Source: an uncultured Pseudomonadota bacterium
GTDB lineage: Bacteria > Pseudomonadota > Alphaproteobacteria > UBA9219
Length of the DNA stretch: 64,000 nt
Assembly: GCA_903919315.1 (NCBI GenBank)
Contig: CAIXHP010000020.1
Location: forward strand, 55,247 to 119,246
Direction: 5' to 3'
In this document: one piece after another, positions 35,953-47,628 of the stretch
Numbering within the stretch: the stretch's first letter is position 1
Layout: every line of letters starts with the position of its first letter
Made by a program: the position numbers and the translations under genes
Notes under the pieces: generated by a model
The model's database searches: none
What the model was told of the DNA's origin: nothing
What the model saw: only the letters and a program-made list of their open reading frames with translations

Positions 35953-36636
35953 TTACGTGCGAACCGGCGCGTTTTCGAGAGCGCGCTTTTCATGCGCCAT
36001 CGGATCGTGATCGAGGATTTCGCCCTTGAAAATCCAGACCTTAACGCCGCACGTTCCCATCGTGGTGAAAGCCGTGGCAACGCCGTAATCGACATCCGCG
36101 CGAAGCGTATGCAACGGCACGCGGCCTTCGCGATACCATTCCATGCGCGCGATTTCCGCGCCGCCCAAACGACCGCCGCAATTGATACGAATACCCAACG
36201 CGCCCAAACGCATCGCCGACTGAACCGCGCGCTTCATGGCGCGACGGAAGGCAACGCGACGTTCCAGCTGATTGGCGATGTTCTCGGCCACCAGCTTGGC
36301 ATCGATTTCCGGCTTGCGGATTTCGATGATGTTCAGGCTGACTTCCGAAGTCGTCATCTTGGCCAATTCGCTGCGCAGCTTCTCAATGTCCGCGCCCTTC
36401 TTGCCGATAACAACGCCGGGACGCGCCGAATGAATGGTCACCCGCGCCTTGCCCGCCGGACGTTCGATTATGATCTTGGCCACGCCCGCCTGCTGACCCA
36501 GCTTCTTGGTCAAAAACTTGCGGATCTTCAGGTCTTCGTGCAACAGGTCGCCATAGCCCTTGCCCGCAAACCAGCGGCTGTCCCACGTCCGGTTGACGCC
36601 CAGACGGATGCTGATCGGATTGACTTTCTGACCCAT
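35953..36636 (-). CDS. rpsC: 30S ribosomal protein S3
   Basis: 227 residues from the ATG at 36636 ([20 protein letters not shown]); the track adds 30 Arg-rich residues read from rplV in another frame. It has the KH motif [14 protein letters not shown] and the C-terminal [22 protein letters not shown]3 forms part of the mRNA entry site and helicase. It begins 1 bp after the rplV stop region, so coupling is likely. Confidence 0.97.
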   Translation of the reverse strand: MGQKVNPISIRLGVNRTWDSRWFAGKGYGDLLHEDLKIRKFLTKKLGQQAGVAKIIIERPAGKARVTIHSARPGVVIGKKGADIEKLRSELAKMTTSEVSLNIIEIRKPEIDAKLVAENIANQLERRVAFRRAMKRAVQSAMRLGALGIRINCGGRLGGAEIARMEWYREGRVPLHTLRADVDYGVATAFTTMGTCGVKVWIFKGEILDHDPMAHEKRALENAPVRT

Positions 36637-36637
36637 G

Positions 36638-37105
36638 TTATGCTCCCGCGACGGCTTTCGCCGCGCCCTTGCTGGTTTCTTTCTTCGAGAATCCCTTGGC
36701 GCGACGCGCCGCCTTCTTCGCCTCAAGCTCGCCTTCTTGACGCTCGCGAACGATGATCGTCAAGTTGCTGAACGGCTTTTCGATGCCCGCGCTCTTGCCA
36801 CGGCCACGCGCATGAAAACGCTTCATGACAAAGCTACGTCCAACCCACGCCTCGGCAACATACAGCTTGTCGACATCCAGCGAATGGTTGTTTTCCGCGT
36901 TGGCGATGGCCGACTGCAGAACCTTCTTCACGTCCTGCGCGATGCGGCGCTTTTCAAACGTCAGCTGCGTCAGAGCCGCGCCCGCGTTCTTGCCGCGAAT
37001 GCTGGCCGCGACCAGATTCAGCTTGCGCGCGCTGGTGCGAAGCGACGAGGCCTTGGCCTGAGCCGCATCATCGGGCAAACGTCGTTCGGTTTTGGGCTTA
37101 CTCAT
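36638..37105 (-). CDS. rplV: 50S ribosomal protein L22
   Basis: 155 residues. The core has [22 protein letters not shown], the [19 protein letters not shown] segment and the extended hairpin ending [25 protein letters not shown]. About 35 Lys/Ala/Glu-rich residues follow at the C-terminus, longer than in E. coli (110 aa). L22 lines the exit tunnel. It lies between rpsS and rpsC. Confidence 0.97.
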   Translation of the reverse strand: MSKPKTERRLPDDAAQAKASSLRTSARKLNLVAASIRGKNAGAALTQLTFEKRRIAQDVKKVLQSAIANAENNHSLDVDKLYVAEAWVGRSFVMKRFHARGRGKSAGIEKPFSNLTIIVRERQEGELEAKKAARRAKGFSKKETSKGAAKAVAGA

Positions 37106-37119
37106 CGTCTCAATCTCCC

Positions 37120-37413
37120 TTAACCCTTGCCGCCGGCTTTATCAGCCTTTTTATCAGCGGCGGTATGTCCCTTGAACGTGCGAGTCGGCGCGAATTCGCC
37201 GAACTTGTGCCCAATCATGTTTTCGGTCACCGACACCGGCAGAAACTTGTTGCCGTTGTAAACGCCGAACGTGAGGCCGACGAACTGCGGCAGAACCGTC
37301 GAACGGCGCGACCAAGTCTTAATGATGTCGTTACGGCCTGAAGCGCGGGCTTTCTCCGCCTTCTTCATCATATAACCGTCAACGAACGGGCCTTTCCAAA
37401 CTGAACGTGCCAC
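37120..37413 (-). CDS. rpsS: 30S ribosomal protein S19
   Basis: 97 residues starting [22 protein letters not shown], then [24 protein letters not shown] and [19 protein letters not shown], all diagnostic. S19 sits in the 30S head and bridges to the 50S with S13. It is 15 bp after rplB and 14 bp before rplV. Confidence 0.97.
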   Translation of the reverse strand: MARSVWKGPFVDGYMMKKAEKARASGRNDIIKTWSRRSTVLPQFVGLTFGVYNGNKFLPVSVTENMIGHKFGEFAPTRTFKGHTAADKKADKAGGKG

Positions 37414-37428
37414 GATGCTATCTCCCTC

Positions 37429-38274
37429 TTACGCCGCCTGGCTATCGCGACGCTTGTTCGCGCGACGCACAATAAAGCGATTGGTGCGTTTGTTGTTGCG
37501 GGTTTTCGTGCCCTTGGTGCCCTTGCCCCAAGGCGTAACCGGATGACGACCACCGGAGGTACGGCCTTCGCCGCCGCCGTGCGGGTGATCGACAGGGTTC
37601 ATGGCCACGCCGCGAACGCTCGGACGAACGCCCAGCCAACGCTTGCGCCCGGCCTTGCCGAGCTTGACGTTGGTGTGATCGGCGTTCGAAACCGCGCCAA
37701 CCGTCGCCATGCATTCTTGCGGAACCAAGCGTTGCTCGCCCGAGCTAAGCTTCAGCTGCGCATAACCGGAGTCGCGGCCCACGATCTGAACATAAGCGCC
37801 CGCTGAACGAGCGATCTGACCGCCCTTGCCGGGACGCATTTCCACGTTGTGGACGATGGTGCCGACCGGAATATTCTTGAGCTGCATCGCATTGCCGGGC
37901 TTCACATCAACCTTCTCGCCCGCGACAACCGAGTCGCCGACCTGAAGACGCTGCGGCGCCAAAATATAAGCCTGCGTGCCGTCCTGATACTTGATCAGAG
38001 CCAAGAAAGCCGTGCGGTTCGGGTCATACTCCAAACGCTCGACAACCGCCGGGACATCAAACGTGCGACGCTTGAAATCAACCATGCGATAACGACGCGC
38101 ATGACCGCCGCCGATGTGACGGGTGGTGATACGGCCTTTGTTGTTGCGTCCGCCCGACTTGTGCAGGCCTTCCGTCAACGCCTTGACCGGCTTACCCTTC
38201 CACAGCTTCGAACGATCGACTTGGACGACCTGCCGAAGACCTGGCGTTACGGGGCTGTATTTTTTAAGTGCCAT
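37429..38274 (-). CDS. rplB: 50S ribosomal protein L2
   Basis: 281 residues. It starts [19 protein letters not shown] and contains [22 protein letters not shown], the peptidyl-transferase-near [21 protein letters not shown] and [15 protein letters not shown]. The conserved His of the HPHGGGEG loop is present. L2 is essential for subunit association and peptide-bond formation. It lies between rplW and rpsS. Confidence 0.98.
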   Translation of the reverse strand: MALKKYSPVTPGLRQVVQVDRSKLWKGKPVKALTEGLHKSGGRNNKGRITTRHIGGGHARRYRMVDFKRRTFDVPAVVERLEYDPNRTAFLALIKYQDGTQAYILAPQRLQVGDSVVAGEKVDVKPGNAMQLKNIPVGTIVHNVEMRPGKGGQIARSAGAYVQIVGRDSGYAQLKLSSGEQRLVPQECMATVGAVSNADHTNVKLGKAGRKRWLGVRPSVRGVAMNPVDHPHGGGEGRTSGGRHPVTPWGKGTKGTKTRNNKRTNRFIVRRANKRRDSQAA

Positions 38275-38289
38275 GTTAATTCCCCAACC

Positions 38290-38616
38290 TTAAATGCCCG
38301 TGGTGACGTCGATGGTGTTACCCGCCGCCAGAGTCACGATCGCGAATTTGACATCGCTGCGCTGACCCACGCGACCACGGAAACGCTTCACCTTGCCCTT
38401 GCGGTTGTGCGTGTTGACCGCATCAACCTTGACCTTGAACAACTTCTCGACCGCCGTCTTGATGACAGGCTTCGTGGCATCGCCCGCGACGCGGAACGTC
38501 ACCTGATTGTGCTGCGAACCGTTCGTCGCCTTTTCCGTAATGACGGGCGAAAGGATCACTTGATAGTCTTTCGGCATGATCGCCGTTTCGGCGACCGGCT
38601 TCTTTGTCTTGCTCAT
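38290..38616 (-). CDS. rplW: 50S ribosomal protein L23
   Basis: 108 residues with the core [43 protein letters not shown] and [22 protein letters not shown] short Lys-rich N-terminus precedes the usual start. L23 is the main docking site for trigger factor and SRP. Its start overlaps the rplD stop by four bases. Confidence 0.97.
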   Translation of the reverse strand: MSKTKKPVAETAIMPKDYQVILSPVITEKATNGSQHNQVTFRVAGDATKPVIKTAVEKLFKVKVDAVNTHNRKGKVKRFRGRVGQRSDVKFAIVTLAAGNTIDVTTGI

Positions 38617-39233
38617 TTCAGCCTCTCTTGCAGCTGCTCGACCGCGTTGGTGGTGAGAACCAGCACATCGCGACGCAGGATGTCATACACATTCGCGCCC
38701 TGCTCCGGCAAAACATCCACATGCGGAATGTTGCGCGCTGCCTTGGCGAAATTTTCGTCGAGATTGGAGCCGTCGATGAACAACACCGAAATCAAGCCCA
38801 TCTTGCCGAGCTTCGTCGCCAAAAGCTTGGTCTTGTGCTCGGTCAGCTTGGCCTGATCCAAAACGATCAACTTGCCGTCTTGCTGCTTCGAGGCCAGCGC
38901 CATGCGGAGCGCCAAAAGACGAACCTTCTTCGGCAAATCATGAGCATGATCGCGAACGACCGGCCCAAAGATCACGCCGCCCTTACGGAACTGCGGCGAA
39001 CGCAAGCTGCCTTGACGCGCGCGGCCTGTGCCTTTTTGCGCCCACGGCTTCTTGGTCGTGCCGCTGACTTGGCTGATGCCCTTGGTCGCATGCGTGCCCG
39101 AACGACGCTTCGCCAACTGATAGTTGACCATGCGGGTCAGAATATCGCGACGAGGCGTGAGCGCGAAAATCGCATCCAGCAACTCAATCGAGCCGACATC
39201 TTTGTTTTCGAGATTTTTAACTGTCGCTTTCAT
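38613..39233 (-). CDS. rplD: 50S ribosomal protein L4
   Basis: 206 residues. It has the loop [22 protein letters not shown] with [25 protein letters not shown], followed by VLVLDQ-like [10 protein letters not shown]. The long basic loop reaches the exit tunnel. In E. coli L4 also represses the S10 operon by acting on its leader; no such leader was recognised upstream of rpsJ. Its stop overlaps the rplW start. Confidence 0.97.
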   Translation of the reverse strand: MKATVKNLENKDVGSIELLDAIFALTPRRDILTRMVNYQLAKRRSGTHATKGISQVSGTTKKPWAQKGTGRARQGSLRSPQFRKGGVIFGPVVRDHAHDLPKKVRLLALRMALASKQQDGKLIVLDQAKLTEHKTKLLATKLGKMGLISVLFIDGSNLDENFAKAARNIPHVDVLPEQGANVYDILRRDVLVLTTNAVEQLQERLK

Positions 39234-39250
39234 CGTCTATCCCATCATCC

Positions 39251-39949
39251 TCAAGCGGCCTGATTGCCGGTCGCCTTCAAGCCCGCCGGAAGCGGAGCTT
39301 CCTTCGGAACGGCGCATTTGATCGCGTCGCGGATCTGCACATACGCGCCTTCCGCACCGGGGACGGCGCCCTTGACCAAGATCAGGTTCTGTTCAGCGTC
39401 AATCGCGACAACCTTGAGGTTGAGCGTAGTGACACGACGGTCGCCCATGTGGCCCGCCATCTTCTTGTTCTTGAAAACGCGGCCCGGATCCTGACGTTGG
39501 CCCGTCGAACCATGGCTACGATGCGAAACCGACACACCGTGAGTAGCGCGTAAGCCGCCGAAGTTATGACGTTTCATAACGCCCGCGAAACCCTTACCGA
39601 TGCTGGTCGAAGAAACGTCGACATACTGACCGGGCACAAAGTGGCTCGCCGAAAGCTCGGAACCGACTTCCAACAGCGCGTTGTCGCTGACGCGGAATTC
39701 GACCAGCTTCTTCTTCGGCTCAAGCTTCGCCTTGGCGAAATGGCCGCGCATCGCTTGCGACACGTTCTTAACCTTCGCCTTGCCGACACCAAGCTGAACC
39801 GCGACATAGCCGTCCACGTCCTTGGTGCGAACACCGACGACTTGGCATGCATCCAACTGCAAAACCGTCACGGGAATATGCTTTCCGGCATCGTCAAAAA
39901 TGCGCGTCATACCCAGTTTGGTTGCCAACAATCCTGTACGTTTCGTCAT
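39251..39949 (-). CDS. rplC: 50S ribosomal protein L3
   Basis: 232 residues from the ATG at 39949 ([20 protein letters not shown]), preceded by AAGGGTGG. The track uses a GTG three codons earlier. It has [31 protein letters not shown] with the conserved Gln of the GSTGQ loop, and [17 protein letters not shown]3 is an assembly-initiator protein near the peptidyl-transferase centre. Confidence 0.97.
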   Translation of the reverse strand: MTKRTGLLATKLGMTRIFDDAGKHIPVTVLQLDACQVVGVRTKDVDGYVAVQLGVGKAKVKNVSQAMRGHFAKAKLEPKKKLVEFRVSDNALLEVGSELSASHFVPGQYVDVSSTSIGKGFAGVMKRHNFGGLRATHGVSVSHRSHGSTGQRQDPGRVFKNKKMAGHMGDRRVTTLNLKVVAIDAEQNLILVKGAVPGAEGAYVQIRDAIKCAVPKEAPLPAGLKATGNQAA

Positions 39950-39960
39950 AATAGCCACCC

Positions 39961-40269
39961 TTAAACCCTGATCTCGACATCGACGCCAGCCGCCAAGTCG
40001 ATTTTCGAAAGGGCGTCAATCGTCTGCGGAGTCGGCTCCAGAATATCCAACAGGCGACGATGTGTCCGAACTTCGAACTGATCGCGCGATTTCTTATCGA
40101 CGTGCGGGCCACGGTTGACCGTGAAAAGCTCGCGCCACGTCGGCAACGGAATCGGGCCGCGCACCCGAGCGCCCGTGCGCTTGGCGGTGCTGATGATCTC
40201 GCTCACCGACTGATCCAGTGTGCGATGATCGAACGCCTTTAGGCGAATGCGTATCGTTTGCGTGTCCAT
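39961..40269 (-). CDS. rpsJ: 30S ribosomal protein S10 (NusE)
   Basis: 102 residues, standard length. It has [58 protein letters not shown] and the [19 protein letters not shown] end. S10 is also NusE in transcription antitermination. It lies downstream of tuf, across a 105-bp gap with a strong hairpin, and 11 bp upstream of rplC. Confidence 0.97.
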   Translation of the reverse strand: MDTQTIRIRLKAFDHRTLDQSVSEIISTAKRTGARVRGPIPLPTWRELFTVNRGPHVDKKSRDQFEVRTHRRLLDILEPTPQTIDALSKIDLAAGVDVEIRV

Positions 40270-40334
40270 ACCAAACCTCTCATTCGCGTAAAACCTGAGG
40301 CCCTACGCGAGCCAATGTATTCCTGTTATTCGGT

Positions 40335-40361
40335 TGTGGACGGGGAACGTCCCCGTCCACA
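40335..40361. other. Hairpin between tuf and rpsJ
   Basis: A perfect 11-bp inverted repeat GTGGACGGGGA / TCCCCGTCCAC with a 3-nt loop, extended by one more T-A pair. No T-tract follows on either strand. On the minus strand it lies in the mRNA just after the tuf stop. It may be a processing or stability element, or a weak terminator that lets tuf be made in excess of the S10 genes. Confidence 0.65.
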
Positions 40362-40374
40362 CCGCAATTATCGA

Positions 40375-41562
<1,188 letters not shown>

Positions 41563-41610
41563 TTTTTTCTCCGTAAGTTGAAGGACTGGTTACTACTGTT
41601 TACTCTCGGC

Positions 41611-43692
41611 TTAGCCAGCCAGCTTTGCTTTGACTTCCAAGGCAATCGCCTGAGGAACCTGCTCGTAATGAGAAAATTCCATCGTGTACATGGCGCGACC
41701 TTGCGACATGGTTCGCAAACGATTGACGTAGCCGAACATCTTGGCCAGAGGAACGGTTGCGTCGATCGTGCGGGCGTTGCCGCGCTGATCCATGCCACTG
41801 ATTTGGCCGCGACGGCTGTTCAAATCGCCGATCACATCGCCCATGTATTCTTCCGGTGTCACGACTTCGACCTTCATGATCGGCTCAAGAAGCACCGGAC
41901 CGGCCTTCTGCATGCCTTCCTTGAAAGCGGCGCGCGCCGCGATTTCGAACGCCAAGGCCGACGAGTCGACATCATGATAAGCGCCGTCAACGAGGCGAGC
42001 CATAAAGTCGATGGTCGGGAAGCCCGCGACAACACCGTTGTCGAGCGAACCTTCGAGACCCTTTTCAACGCCGGGAATGAATTCCTTCGGCACCGAACCG
42101 CCAACCACCTTGCTTTCGAAGACAAAACCGCTACCGGCTTCGAGAGGTTCGAATTCGATGATGACGCGCGCGAACTGGCCCGAACCGCCGGACTGCTTCT
42201 TGTGCGTGTAGTCCACCGTAGCCTTGCGCGTAATGGTCTCGCGGTAGGCGACTTGCGGATCGCCGACGATGACATCGACGCTGTAAGGAGGACGGCTGAG
42301 AATATCGACCTTAATGTCGAGATGCAGTTCGCCCATGCCCTTGATGACGGTCTGGCCGGTTTCGTGATTGACGGCGAGACGGAACGAAGGATCTTCCTGT
42401 ACCAAACGCAACAAAGCGTTGGTCATCTTGTCCTGATCGGCCTTGCTCTTCGGCTCAATGGCGCGTTCGATGACCGGATCGGGGAACTCCATGCGCTCCA
42501 GCACGATCGGCTTGAGCGATTCACAAAGCGTGTCGCCGGTCTTGGTGTCCTTGAGCGCAGCCAGTGCGACGATGTCGCCCGCATGCGCTTCCTTGATTTC
42601 TTCGCGGGTGTTGGCATGCATCAACAGCATACGGCCCACGCGCTCTCGCGCGTCCTTGACCGTGTTCTGCACATAGGTGCCCGACTGCAACGTGCCGGAG
42701 TAAATGCGCACGAAGGTCAGCGAACCGACGAACGGATCGGTCATGATCTTGAACGCCAAACCGGAGAACGGCGCGGTGTCGGACGGCGGACGTTCGTCGT
42801 GTTCCTTGGTGTCGGGATTAAAGCCCTTGACGTTGCCGACATCGACCGGCGACGGCAAATAGGCCACAACGGCATCCAACATCGGCTGCACGCCTTTGTT
42901 CTTAAACGCCGAACCGCAAACGACCGGCACGAACTTCTGCGCCAACACACCCTTGCGGATGCACATATCGAGAACTTCGACGGAGGGCTCGGTGCCGCTC
43001 AGATAGGCTTCCATCGCCACGTCGTCCATCTCGACCGCCGATTCAATCATCGCCTGACGGTATTCGAGAGCCTTGGCCATCAAATCGGCTGGAATGTCTT
43101 CGTCGTGGAAATTCGCGCCCAAAGCTTCGTCTTCCCAGACAACCGCCTTCATGCGGCGCAGATCGACGATGCCCTTGTACTCACCTTCGGAACCGATAGG
43201 GAGCTGGATCACAAGCGTGTTCGCGCCCAGACGATCCTTGAGCATATCGACGCAGCGGTAAAAGTTCGCGCCGGTACGGTCCATCTTGTTGACGAACACC
43301 ATACGGGGAACATGATACTTGTCGCCTTGACGCCAAACGGTTTCCGTCTGCGGCTCAACACCCGAAACGGCATCCAGCACGCACACCGCGCCGTCGAGAA
43401 CGCGAAGCGAACGCTCAACTTCAATCGTGAAGTCGACGTGGCCGGGCGTGTCGATGATGTTGATGCGGTGTTCGTTCCAGAACGTCGTCGTCGCGGCGGA
43501 CGTGATGGTGATGCCGCGTTCCTGCTCCTGTTCCATCCAGTCCATCGTCGCAGTGCCTTCGTGCACTTCGCCGATCTTATAGGACTTTCCGGTGTAATAC
43601 AGGATGCGCTCGGTCGTCGTCGTTTTACCGGCATCAATGTGGGCCATGATGCCAATGTTACGGTAACGCTCGATGGGATGACTGCGGGCCAT
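41611..43692 (-). CDS. fusA: Elongation factor G
   Basis: 693 residues. G1 is [17 protein letters not shown]2 [12 protein letters not shown]3 DTPGHVDFT and G4 NKMDRTGA. Domain IV has the tip region followed by [19 protein letters not shown], and domain V ends with [22 protein letters not shown] drives translocation and ribosome recycling. It is 12 bp downstream of rpsG. The 1229-aa plus-strand ORF over fusA-tuf is its shadow. Confidence 0.98.
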   Translation of the reverse strand: MARSHPIERYRNIGIMAHIDAGKTTTTERILYYTGKSYKIGEVHEGTATMDWMEQEQERGITITSAATTTFWNEHRINIIDTPGHVDFTIEVERSLRVLDGAVCVLDAVSGVEPQTETVWRQGDKYHVPRMVFVNKMDRTGANFYRCVDMLKDRLGANTLVIQLPIGSEGEYKGIVDLRRMKAVVWEDEALGANFHDEDIPADLMAKALEYRQAMIESAVEMDDVAMEAYLSGTEPSVEVLDMCIRKGVLAQKFVPVVCGSAFKNKGVQPMLDAVVAYLPSPVDVGNVKGFNPDTKEHDERPPSDTAPFSGLAFKIMTDPFVGSLTFVRIYSGTLQSGTYVQNTVKDARERVGRMLLMHANTREEIKEAHAGDIVALAALKDTKTGDTLCESLKPIVLERMEFPDPVIERAIEPKSKADQDKMTNALLRLVQEDPSFRLAVNHETGQTVIKGMGELHLDIKVDILSRPPYSVDVIVGDPQVAYRETITRKATVDYTHKKQSGGSGQFARVIIEFEPLEAGSGFVFESKVVGGSVPKEFIPGVEKGLEGSLDNGVVAGFPTIDFMARLVDGAYHDVDSSALAFEIAARAAFKEGMQKAGPVLLEPIMKVEVVTPEEYMGDVIGDLNSRRGQISGMDQRGNARTIDATVPLAKMFGYVNRLRTMSQGRAMYTMEFSHYEQVPQAIALEVKAKLAG

Positions 43693-43704
43693 AGTGTTCT
43701 CGTT

Positions 43705-44175
43705 TTACCAGCGATAATGGGAGAAGGCTTTGTTGGCTTCGGCCATGCGATGCGTGTCTTCGCGCTTTTTGACCGCAGCGCCGTTGTCGTTCGACGCGGC
43801 GAGCAGTTCGGCGGCCAGACGCTCGACCATCGTCGTTTCCGCGCGAGCGCGGGCGGCGGTGATCAGCCAGCGCATCGCCAGAGCAACCCCGCGATCCGGA
43901 CGAACTTCGACCGGAACCTGATAGGTCGCGCCACCGACGCGGCGTGAACGCACTTCGATGTGCGGACGCACTTTGTCCAAGGCCTGCTTGAAAATTTCGA
44001 GGGCGTTGGTTTTCGCCTTGCCCTGAATCTTTTCCAACGCGCCATAGACGATGCTTTCGGCGGCAGACTTTTTGCCGTGAACCATCAGCACGTTCATGAA
44101 CTTGGTGATGAGAACTTCTCCGAACTTAGGATCCGGAAGAACTTCTCGCTTATCTGCGCTACGACGACGAGCCAT
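43705..44175 (-). CDS. rpsG: 30S ribosomal protein S7
   Basis: 156 residues. It starts [31 protein letters not shown] and contains [23 protein letters not shown] and the end [17 protein letters not shown]7 nucleates the 30S head and lies at the E site. In E. coli it represses the str operon by binding the rpsL-rpsG intercistronic RNA. Here that gap is only 13 bp, so that mechanism is not supported. Confidence 0.97.
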   Translation of the reverse strand: MARRRSADKREVLPDPKFGEVLITKFMNVLMVHGKKSAAESIVYGALEKIQGKAKTNALEIFKQALDKVRPHIEVRSRRVGGATYQVPVEVRPDRGVALAMRWLITAARARAETTMVERLAAELLAASNDNGAAVKKREDTHRMAEANKAFSHYRW

Positions 44176-44188
44176 ATTTCAAATCCCC

Positions 44189-44560
44189 TTACTTCGGCCG
44201 CTTGGCGCCATACAGCGAGCGCCGCTTCTTACGATCCTTCACGCCCTGTGTATCGAGCGTGCCGCGAATAATGTGGTACCGCACGCCGGGCAAATCCTTG
44301 ACACGACCGCCGCGAATCATGACGACGGAGTGTTCCTGAAGGTTGTGGCCTTCGCCCGGAATGTAGCAAATGACTTCGTGGCCGTTGGTGAGGCGAACAC
44401 GCGCCACCTTACGGAGAGCCGAGTTCGGCTTCTTCGGCGTCGTGGTGTACACGCGCGTGCAAACGCCACGCTTTTGCGGGCATTCCTGCAAGGCCGGAAC
44501 TTTATCCCGAACTTTGAGCGGCTTGCGCTTTTTGCGCACCAGCTGATTGATCGTAGGCAT
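44189..44560 (-). CDS. rpsL: 30S ribosomal protein S12
   Basis: 123 residues from the ATG at 44560 ([16 protein letters not shown]); the track start adds 21 residues. GGAGACG lies upstream. It contains [19 protein letters not shown], with the lysine whose change gives streptomycin resistance intact, and the [14 protein letters not shown] loop. S12 monitors decoding. It is the first gene of the str block and no rpoBC lies upstream. Confidence 0.97.
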   Translation of the reverse strand: MPTINQLVRKKRKPLKVRDKVPALQECPQKRGVCTRVYTTTPKKPNSALRKVARVRLTNGHEVICYIPGEGHNLQEHSVVMIRGGRVKDLPGVRYHIIRGTLDTQGVKDRKKRRSLYGAKRPK

Positions 44561-44819
44561 CACGTCTCCGTTTTTTTCGTTTTGGCCGATTCGCACCGGC
44601 CGATAACAAAACACAACCCACACCAGAGCATCCGCTTTCTTTTCAGAAAGCCGCTCCGTGCGGGAGACTTCACTTACACCGCGCGACCTGTTCGACTTTC
44701 ATCGACCGTTCATCGCCGCAGGCTATGTAACTTTTGCGACATTCGGAACCTCGTTTAGACGGCTTGGCGAGAGAATAACGCGCCATGGGTCTACCACCGG
44801 CCCCGAAAAGGCAGGGCAT

Positions 44820-44848
44820 ACTTAGGGTATTAGCCGGGGTCACGTCAA
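44820..44848 (-). promoter_or_regulatory. Putative promoter of the str-S10 ribosomal block
   Basis: On the minus strand TTGACG (44843-44848) is followed after 17 bp by CTAAGT (44820-44825). This resembles alphaproteobacterial CTTGAC-type promoters. The predicted leader to rpsL is about 250 nt. The 375-bp gap (44561-44935) otherwise shows no credible ORF; it is shared with the divergent ABC exporter, whose own promoter I could not place. Confidence 0.6.
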
Positions 44849-44935
44849 GCGAAGAATAAAGCTTTCTTTACGATCCGCGGCAAAGCCCGCAAAATTCACC
44901 TTATCAGACGCCCCGTTAAGCGGTAAAAACATACC

Positions 44936-46834
44936 ATGTCATCCCGCCGCCCCCCGCAGTCCGACCGTCAAAAGCCTCTTCCGGGAGCGCTTTTGCCCAT
45001 GCTCTGGCTCTTTTTGCGGCGGCATTGGGTGGGCGCGAGCATTTTGGCTATCCTCCCGGCCACCAACGCCTTTGTGAACGCCTCATTCGGCAACGCGACG
45101 CGCCACATCACCGATTCGGTGCTGGCCGCGCAAGACAAAGGCGGCGACCTGTGGCAAGCCGCCATGCCGCCCTTCAAATATTTTGCTGTTTTGGTGATCT
45201 GCACCCTGTTGGTGCGCCTCGTCCAGTGGACGGTCGGCTATCATACGCGCATGCCGTTGGCGGCGGACATGCGCCGCATGCTGTTTTCCCATGTGCAGAG
45301 ACTCGACGCGACGTATTTTGAAAACAACCTCTCCGGCAAACTGGCGCACCAAGTCGCGCTGCTGCCGGAACAAATGCTGACGATGATTGAACGCAGCTGG
45401 TATGAATTTATTCCGGCCATCACCTTTTTTCTCACCACGGCCTATTTCTTCTTTACCGCCAGCCCCGTCTTCGCCGCGCTCGCGCTAGGATGGCTCACCA
45501 TTTATTTCACGACCATCGGCATGCTGGGCCGCTCGACGGCGAACGCCGCGAGCAAGCACAACGAAGCCAAAACAAAACTCACCGGATTGATCGTCGACGT
45601 GATCGGCAACATCAAGAACGTGATTTTCTACGCCGCTCACGACCACGAAGACCGCTTGGCCTATCGCGCGATCGAAGCGACGCGCAAACGGCACGGAAGC
45701 CTCTATCTGGCCACGGTGCGCATGCGCTTTGCGCAAAACGCCCTCAACATCGTGATGTGGCTGACGCTCTACAGCTTGGCGATTTACGCCTGGACGACGC
45801 ACCGCATCACGGCGGGCGATTTCGTCATGATCACGACGCTGGGCAGCCAGTTGATCACCCGCGCCTTTGAAATCGGCGAATTGCTGCCCGACTTCGTCGA
45901 CAACATCGGCTCGGCGCGCGAGAATATCGCGGCCCTGATCGTGCCGCGCAGCCTCACCGACAAGGAGGGCGCAAAACCGCTCGCCATTAAGCGGGGCGAA
46001 ATCCGGTTCGAGAAAGTTGGATTTGCCTACAACGCCGACGCCCCGGTGTTTCGCGATCTTTCCTTCACCATCGAACCCGGGCAACGCGTAGGCCTGATCG
46101 GCTCCAGCGGCGCGGGAAAGACCACGCTCAGCGCCCTGCTCCTGCGCCTGCAGGATGTGCAAAAGGGGCGCATCCTGATCGATGGGCAGAACATCGCCGA
46201 CATCACACAGGAGTCGCTCCGCCGCCAAATCGGCTTGATTCCGCAAGACACCGTCCTGTTCCACCGCTCACTGATGGACAACATCCGCTATGGCTGCCCC
46301 GAAGCCAGCGATGCCGAGGTCGTCCGCGCCGCGCACCGCGCCCACGCCGAAGAATTCATCGACCGCATGCCGGAGGGCTATCAGACGTTGGTGGGCGAAC
46401 GCGGTGTCAAATTGTCAGGTGGCCAGCGCCAACGCATCGCCATCGCCCGCGCCTTCTTGAAAAACGCGCCGATCCTAATTCTCGACGAAGCCACCAGCGC
46501 CCTCGACAGCGAATCCGAATCGGTTATCCAGATCGCGATGGCCGAAGCCATGCGCGACCGCACCGTCATCGCCATCGCCCACCGACTGAGCACCATCGCG
46601 CATCTCGACCGCCTGATCGTCCTGAAAGACGGTGTCATCGTCGAAGACGGTTCGCACCATGCCCTGCTTGCGCAAAAAGGCGTCTATGCCCAACTGTGGC
46701 GCAAGCAAAGCGGTGGTTTTCTCATGACGGGATCGGCGACCACGATCAACGAGTCCACGGCGGGAACCAACGCCCTCCCGCCAAGTTCCAAACGCCCCCG
46801 CCTCGAAGAACAGGCCACACCCCATGATGACTGA
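44936..46834 (+). CDS. ABC exporter (fused membrane and ATPase domains)
   Basis: 632 residues. About six membrane helices lie within residues 20-310, then an ATPase domain: Walker A GLIGSSGAGKTTL, Q-loop GLIPQDTVLFH, signature LSGGQRQRIA, Walker B ILILDEATSALD and switch AIAHRLSTI. This is the half-transporter design of MsbA-like exporters working as homodimers. A 45-residue Ser/Thr/Pro-rich tail follows the ATPase. The substrate cannot be read from sequence. The stop overlaps the rsmE start by 11 bp, so the two are co-expressed. Confidence 0.9.
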   Translation: MSSRRPPQSDRQKPLPGALLPMLWLFLRRHWVGASILAILPATNAFVNASFGNATRHITDSVLAAQDKGGDLWQAAMPPFKYFAVLVICTLLVRLVQWTVGYHTRMPLAADMRRMLFSHVQRLDATYFENNLSGKLAHQVALLPEQMLTMIERSWYEFIPAITFFLTTAYFFFTASPVFAALALGWLTIYFTTIGMLGRSTANAASKHNEAKTKLTGLIVDVIGNIKNVIFYAAHDHEDRLAYRAIEATRKRHGSLYLATVRMRFAQNALNIVMWLTLYSLAIYAWTTHRITAGDFVMITTLGSQLITRAFEIGELLPDFVDNIGSARENIAALIVPRSLTDKEGAKPLAIKRGEIRFEKVGFAYNADAPVFRDLSFTIEPGQRVGLIGSSGAGKTTLSALLLRLQDVQKGRILIDGQNIADITQESLRRQIGLIPQDTVLFHRSLMDNIRYGCPEASDAEVVRAAHRAHAEEFIDRMPEGYQTLVGERGVKLSGGQRQRIAIARAFLKNAPILILDEATSALDSESESVIQIAMAEAMRDRTVIAIAHRLSTIAHLDRLIVLKDGVIVEDGSHHALLAQKGVYAQLWRKQSGGFLMTGSATTINESTAGTNALPPSSKRPRLEEQATPHDD

Positions 46835-47579
46835 TGCCCACAAATGGCCAAGGCTCTTCGTCGCGGAAGACTTGCGCGCGAACACAACCATCGCGCTCGC
46901 GCCGGAGCCGTCGCACTACCTGAGCCACGTCCTGCGGTTACGTCAAAACGATCCCGTCCGACTCTTCAACGCCCGTGACGGCGAATGGCTAAGCCGCGTC
47001 GCCGCTGAGCCCGCCAAGAAACGCGGCCTGACGCTGGCGCTGCAAAAACAGCTTCGGCCCCAGCTGACCGAGCCTGACCTATGGCTGTGCTGCGCCCCCA
47101 TCAAACGCGCGCATTTTGATTTCATGATGATGAAAGCGACCGAGTTGGGTGTAGCGCACATCCAACCCATCCTGACCGACCGCACGCAGGTGCGCGAAGT
47201 CAATGCGGATCGCAGCCGCGCCATCGCCATCGAAGCCGCCGAACAGTCCGAGCGCTTGTCCATTCCCATCATCCACCCACCCATCGCGCTGGATCACATG
47301 GCCATTCACTGGCCCGCCGGACGCTTGCCCATCGTGTGCGCCGAGTTCGGCGAGGCCATGCCGATCGGCCTAGCTATGCGGCCCTTCGGCGCGACACCAC
47401 CAGCGGCCGCCGCCGTCATCACCGGCCCCGAAGGCGGCTTCACCCCCTCCGAAATGCAGCAATTGCGCCAGATTCCGAACGCCCTCCCCCTGCGCCTCGG
47501 CCCGCGCATCCTTCGCGCCGACACCGCCGCGCTGGCCGCGCTCAGCTGCTGGCAAGCGCTCTGCGGCGACTGGCGATGA
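46824..47579 (+). CDS. rsmE: 16S rRNA (uracil1498-N3)-methyltransferase
   Basis: 251 residues of SPOUT type. It has the N-terminal PUA-like part (HYLSHVLRLRQNDPVRLF), then the knot with MMMKATELGVAHIQPILTDRTQ, AEQSERLSIP, the SAM-binding VITGPEGGFTPSE and LRLGPRILRADTAALAAL. It methylates U1498 of 16S rRNA. It overlaps the end of the ABC exporter gene. Paired ATGs exist at the start. Confidence 0.94.
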   Translation: MMTDAHKWPRLFVAEDLRANTTIALAPEPSHYLSHVLRLRQNDPVRLFNARDGEWLSRVAAEPAKKRGLTLALQKQLRPQLTEPDLWLCCAPIKRAHFDFMMMKATELGVAHIQPILTDRTQVREVNADRSRAIAIEAAEQSERLSIPIIHPPIALDHMAIHWPAGRLPIVCAEFGEAMPIGLAMRPFGATPPAAAAVITGPEGGFTPSEMQQLRQIPNALPLRLGPRILRADTAALAALSCWQALCGDWR

Positions 47580-47628
47580 CCATTCAGACGGGCTATCCAC
47601 AAAGCCGCAAGATGATTTAGGATAAGGC

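Noticed and set aside
43705-44188. E. coli-type S7 autoregulatory site between rpsL and rpsG
   Set aside because: The gap is only 13 bp, too small for the known structure.
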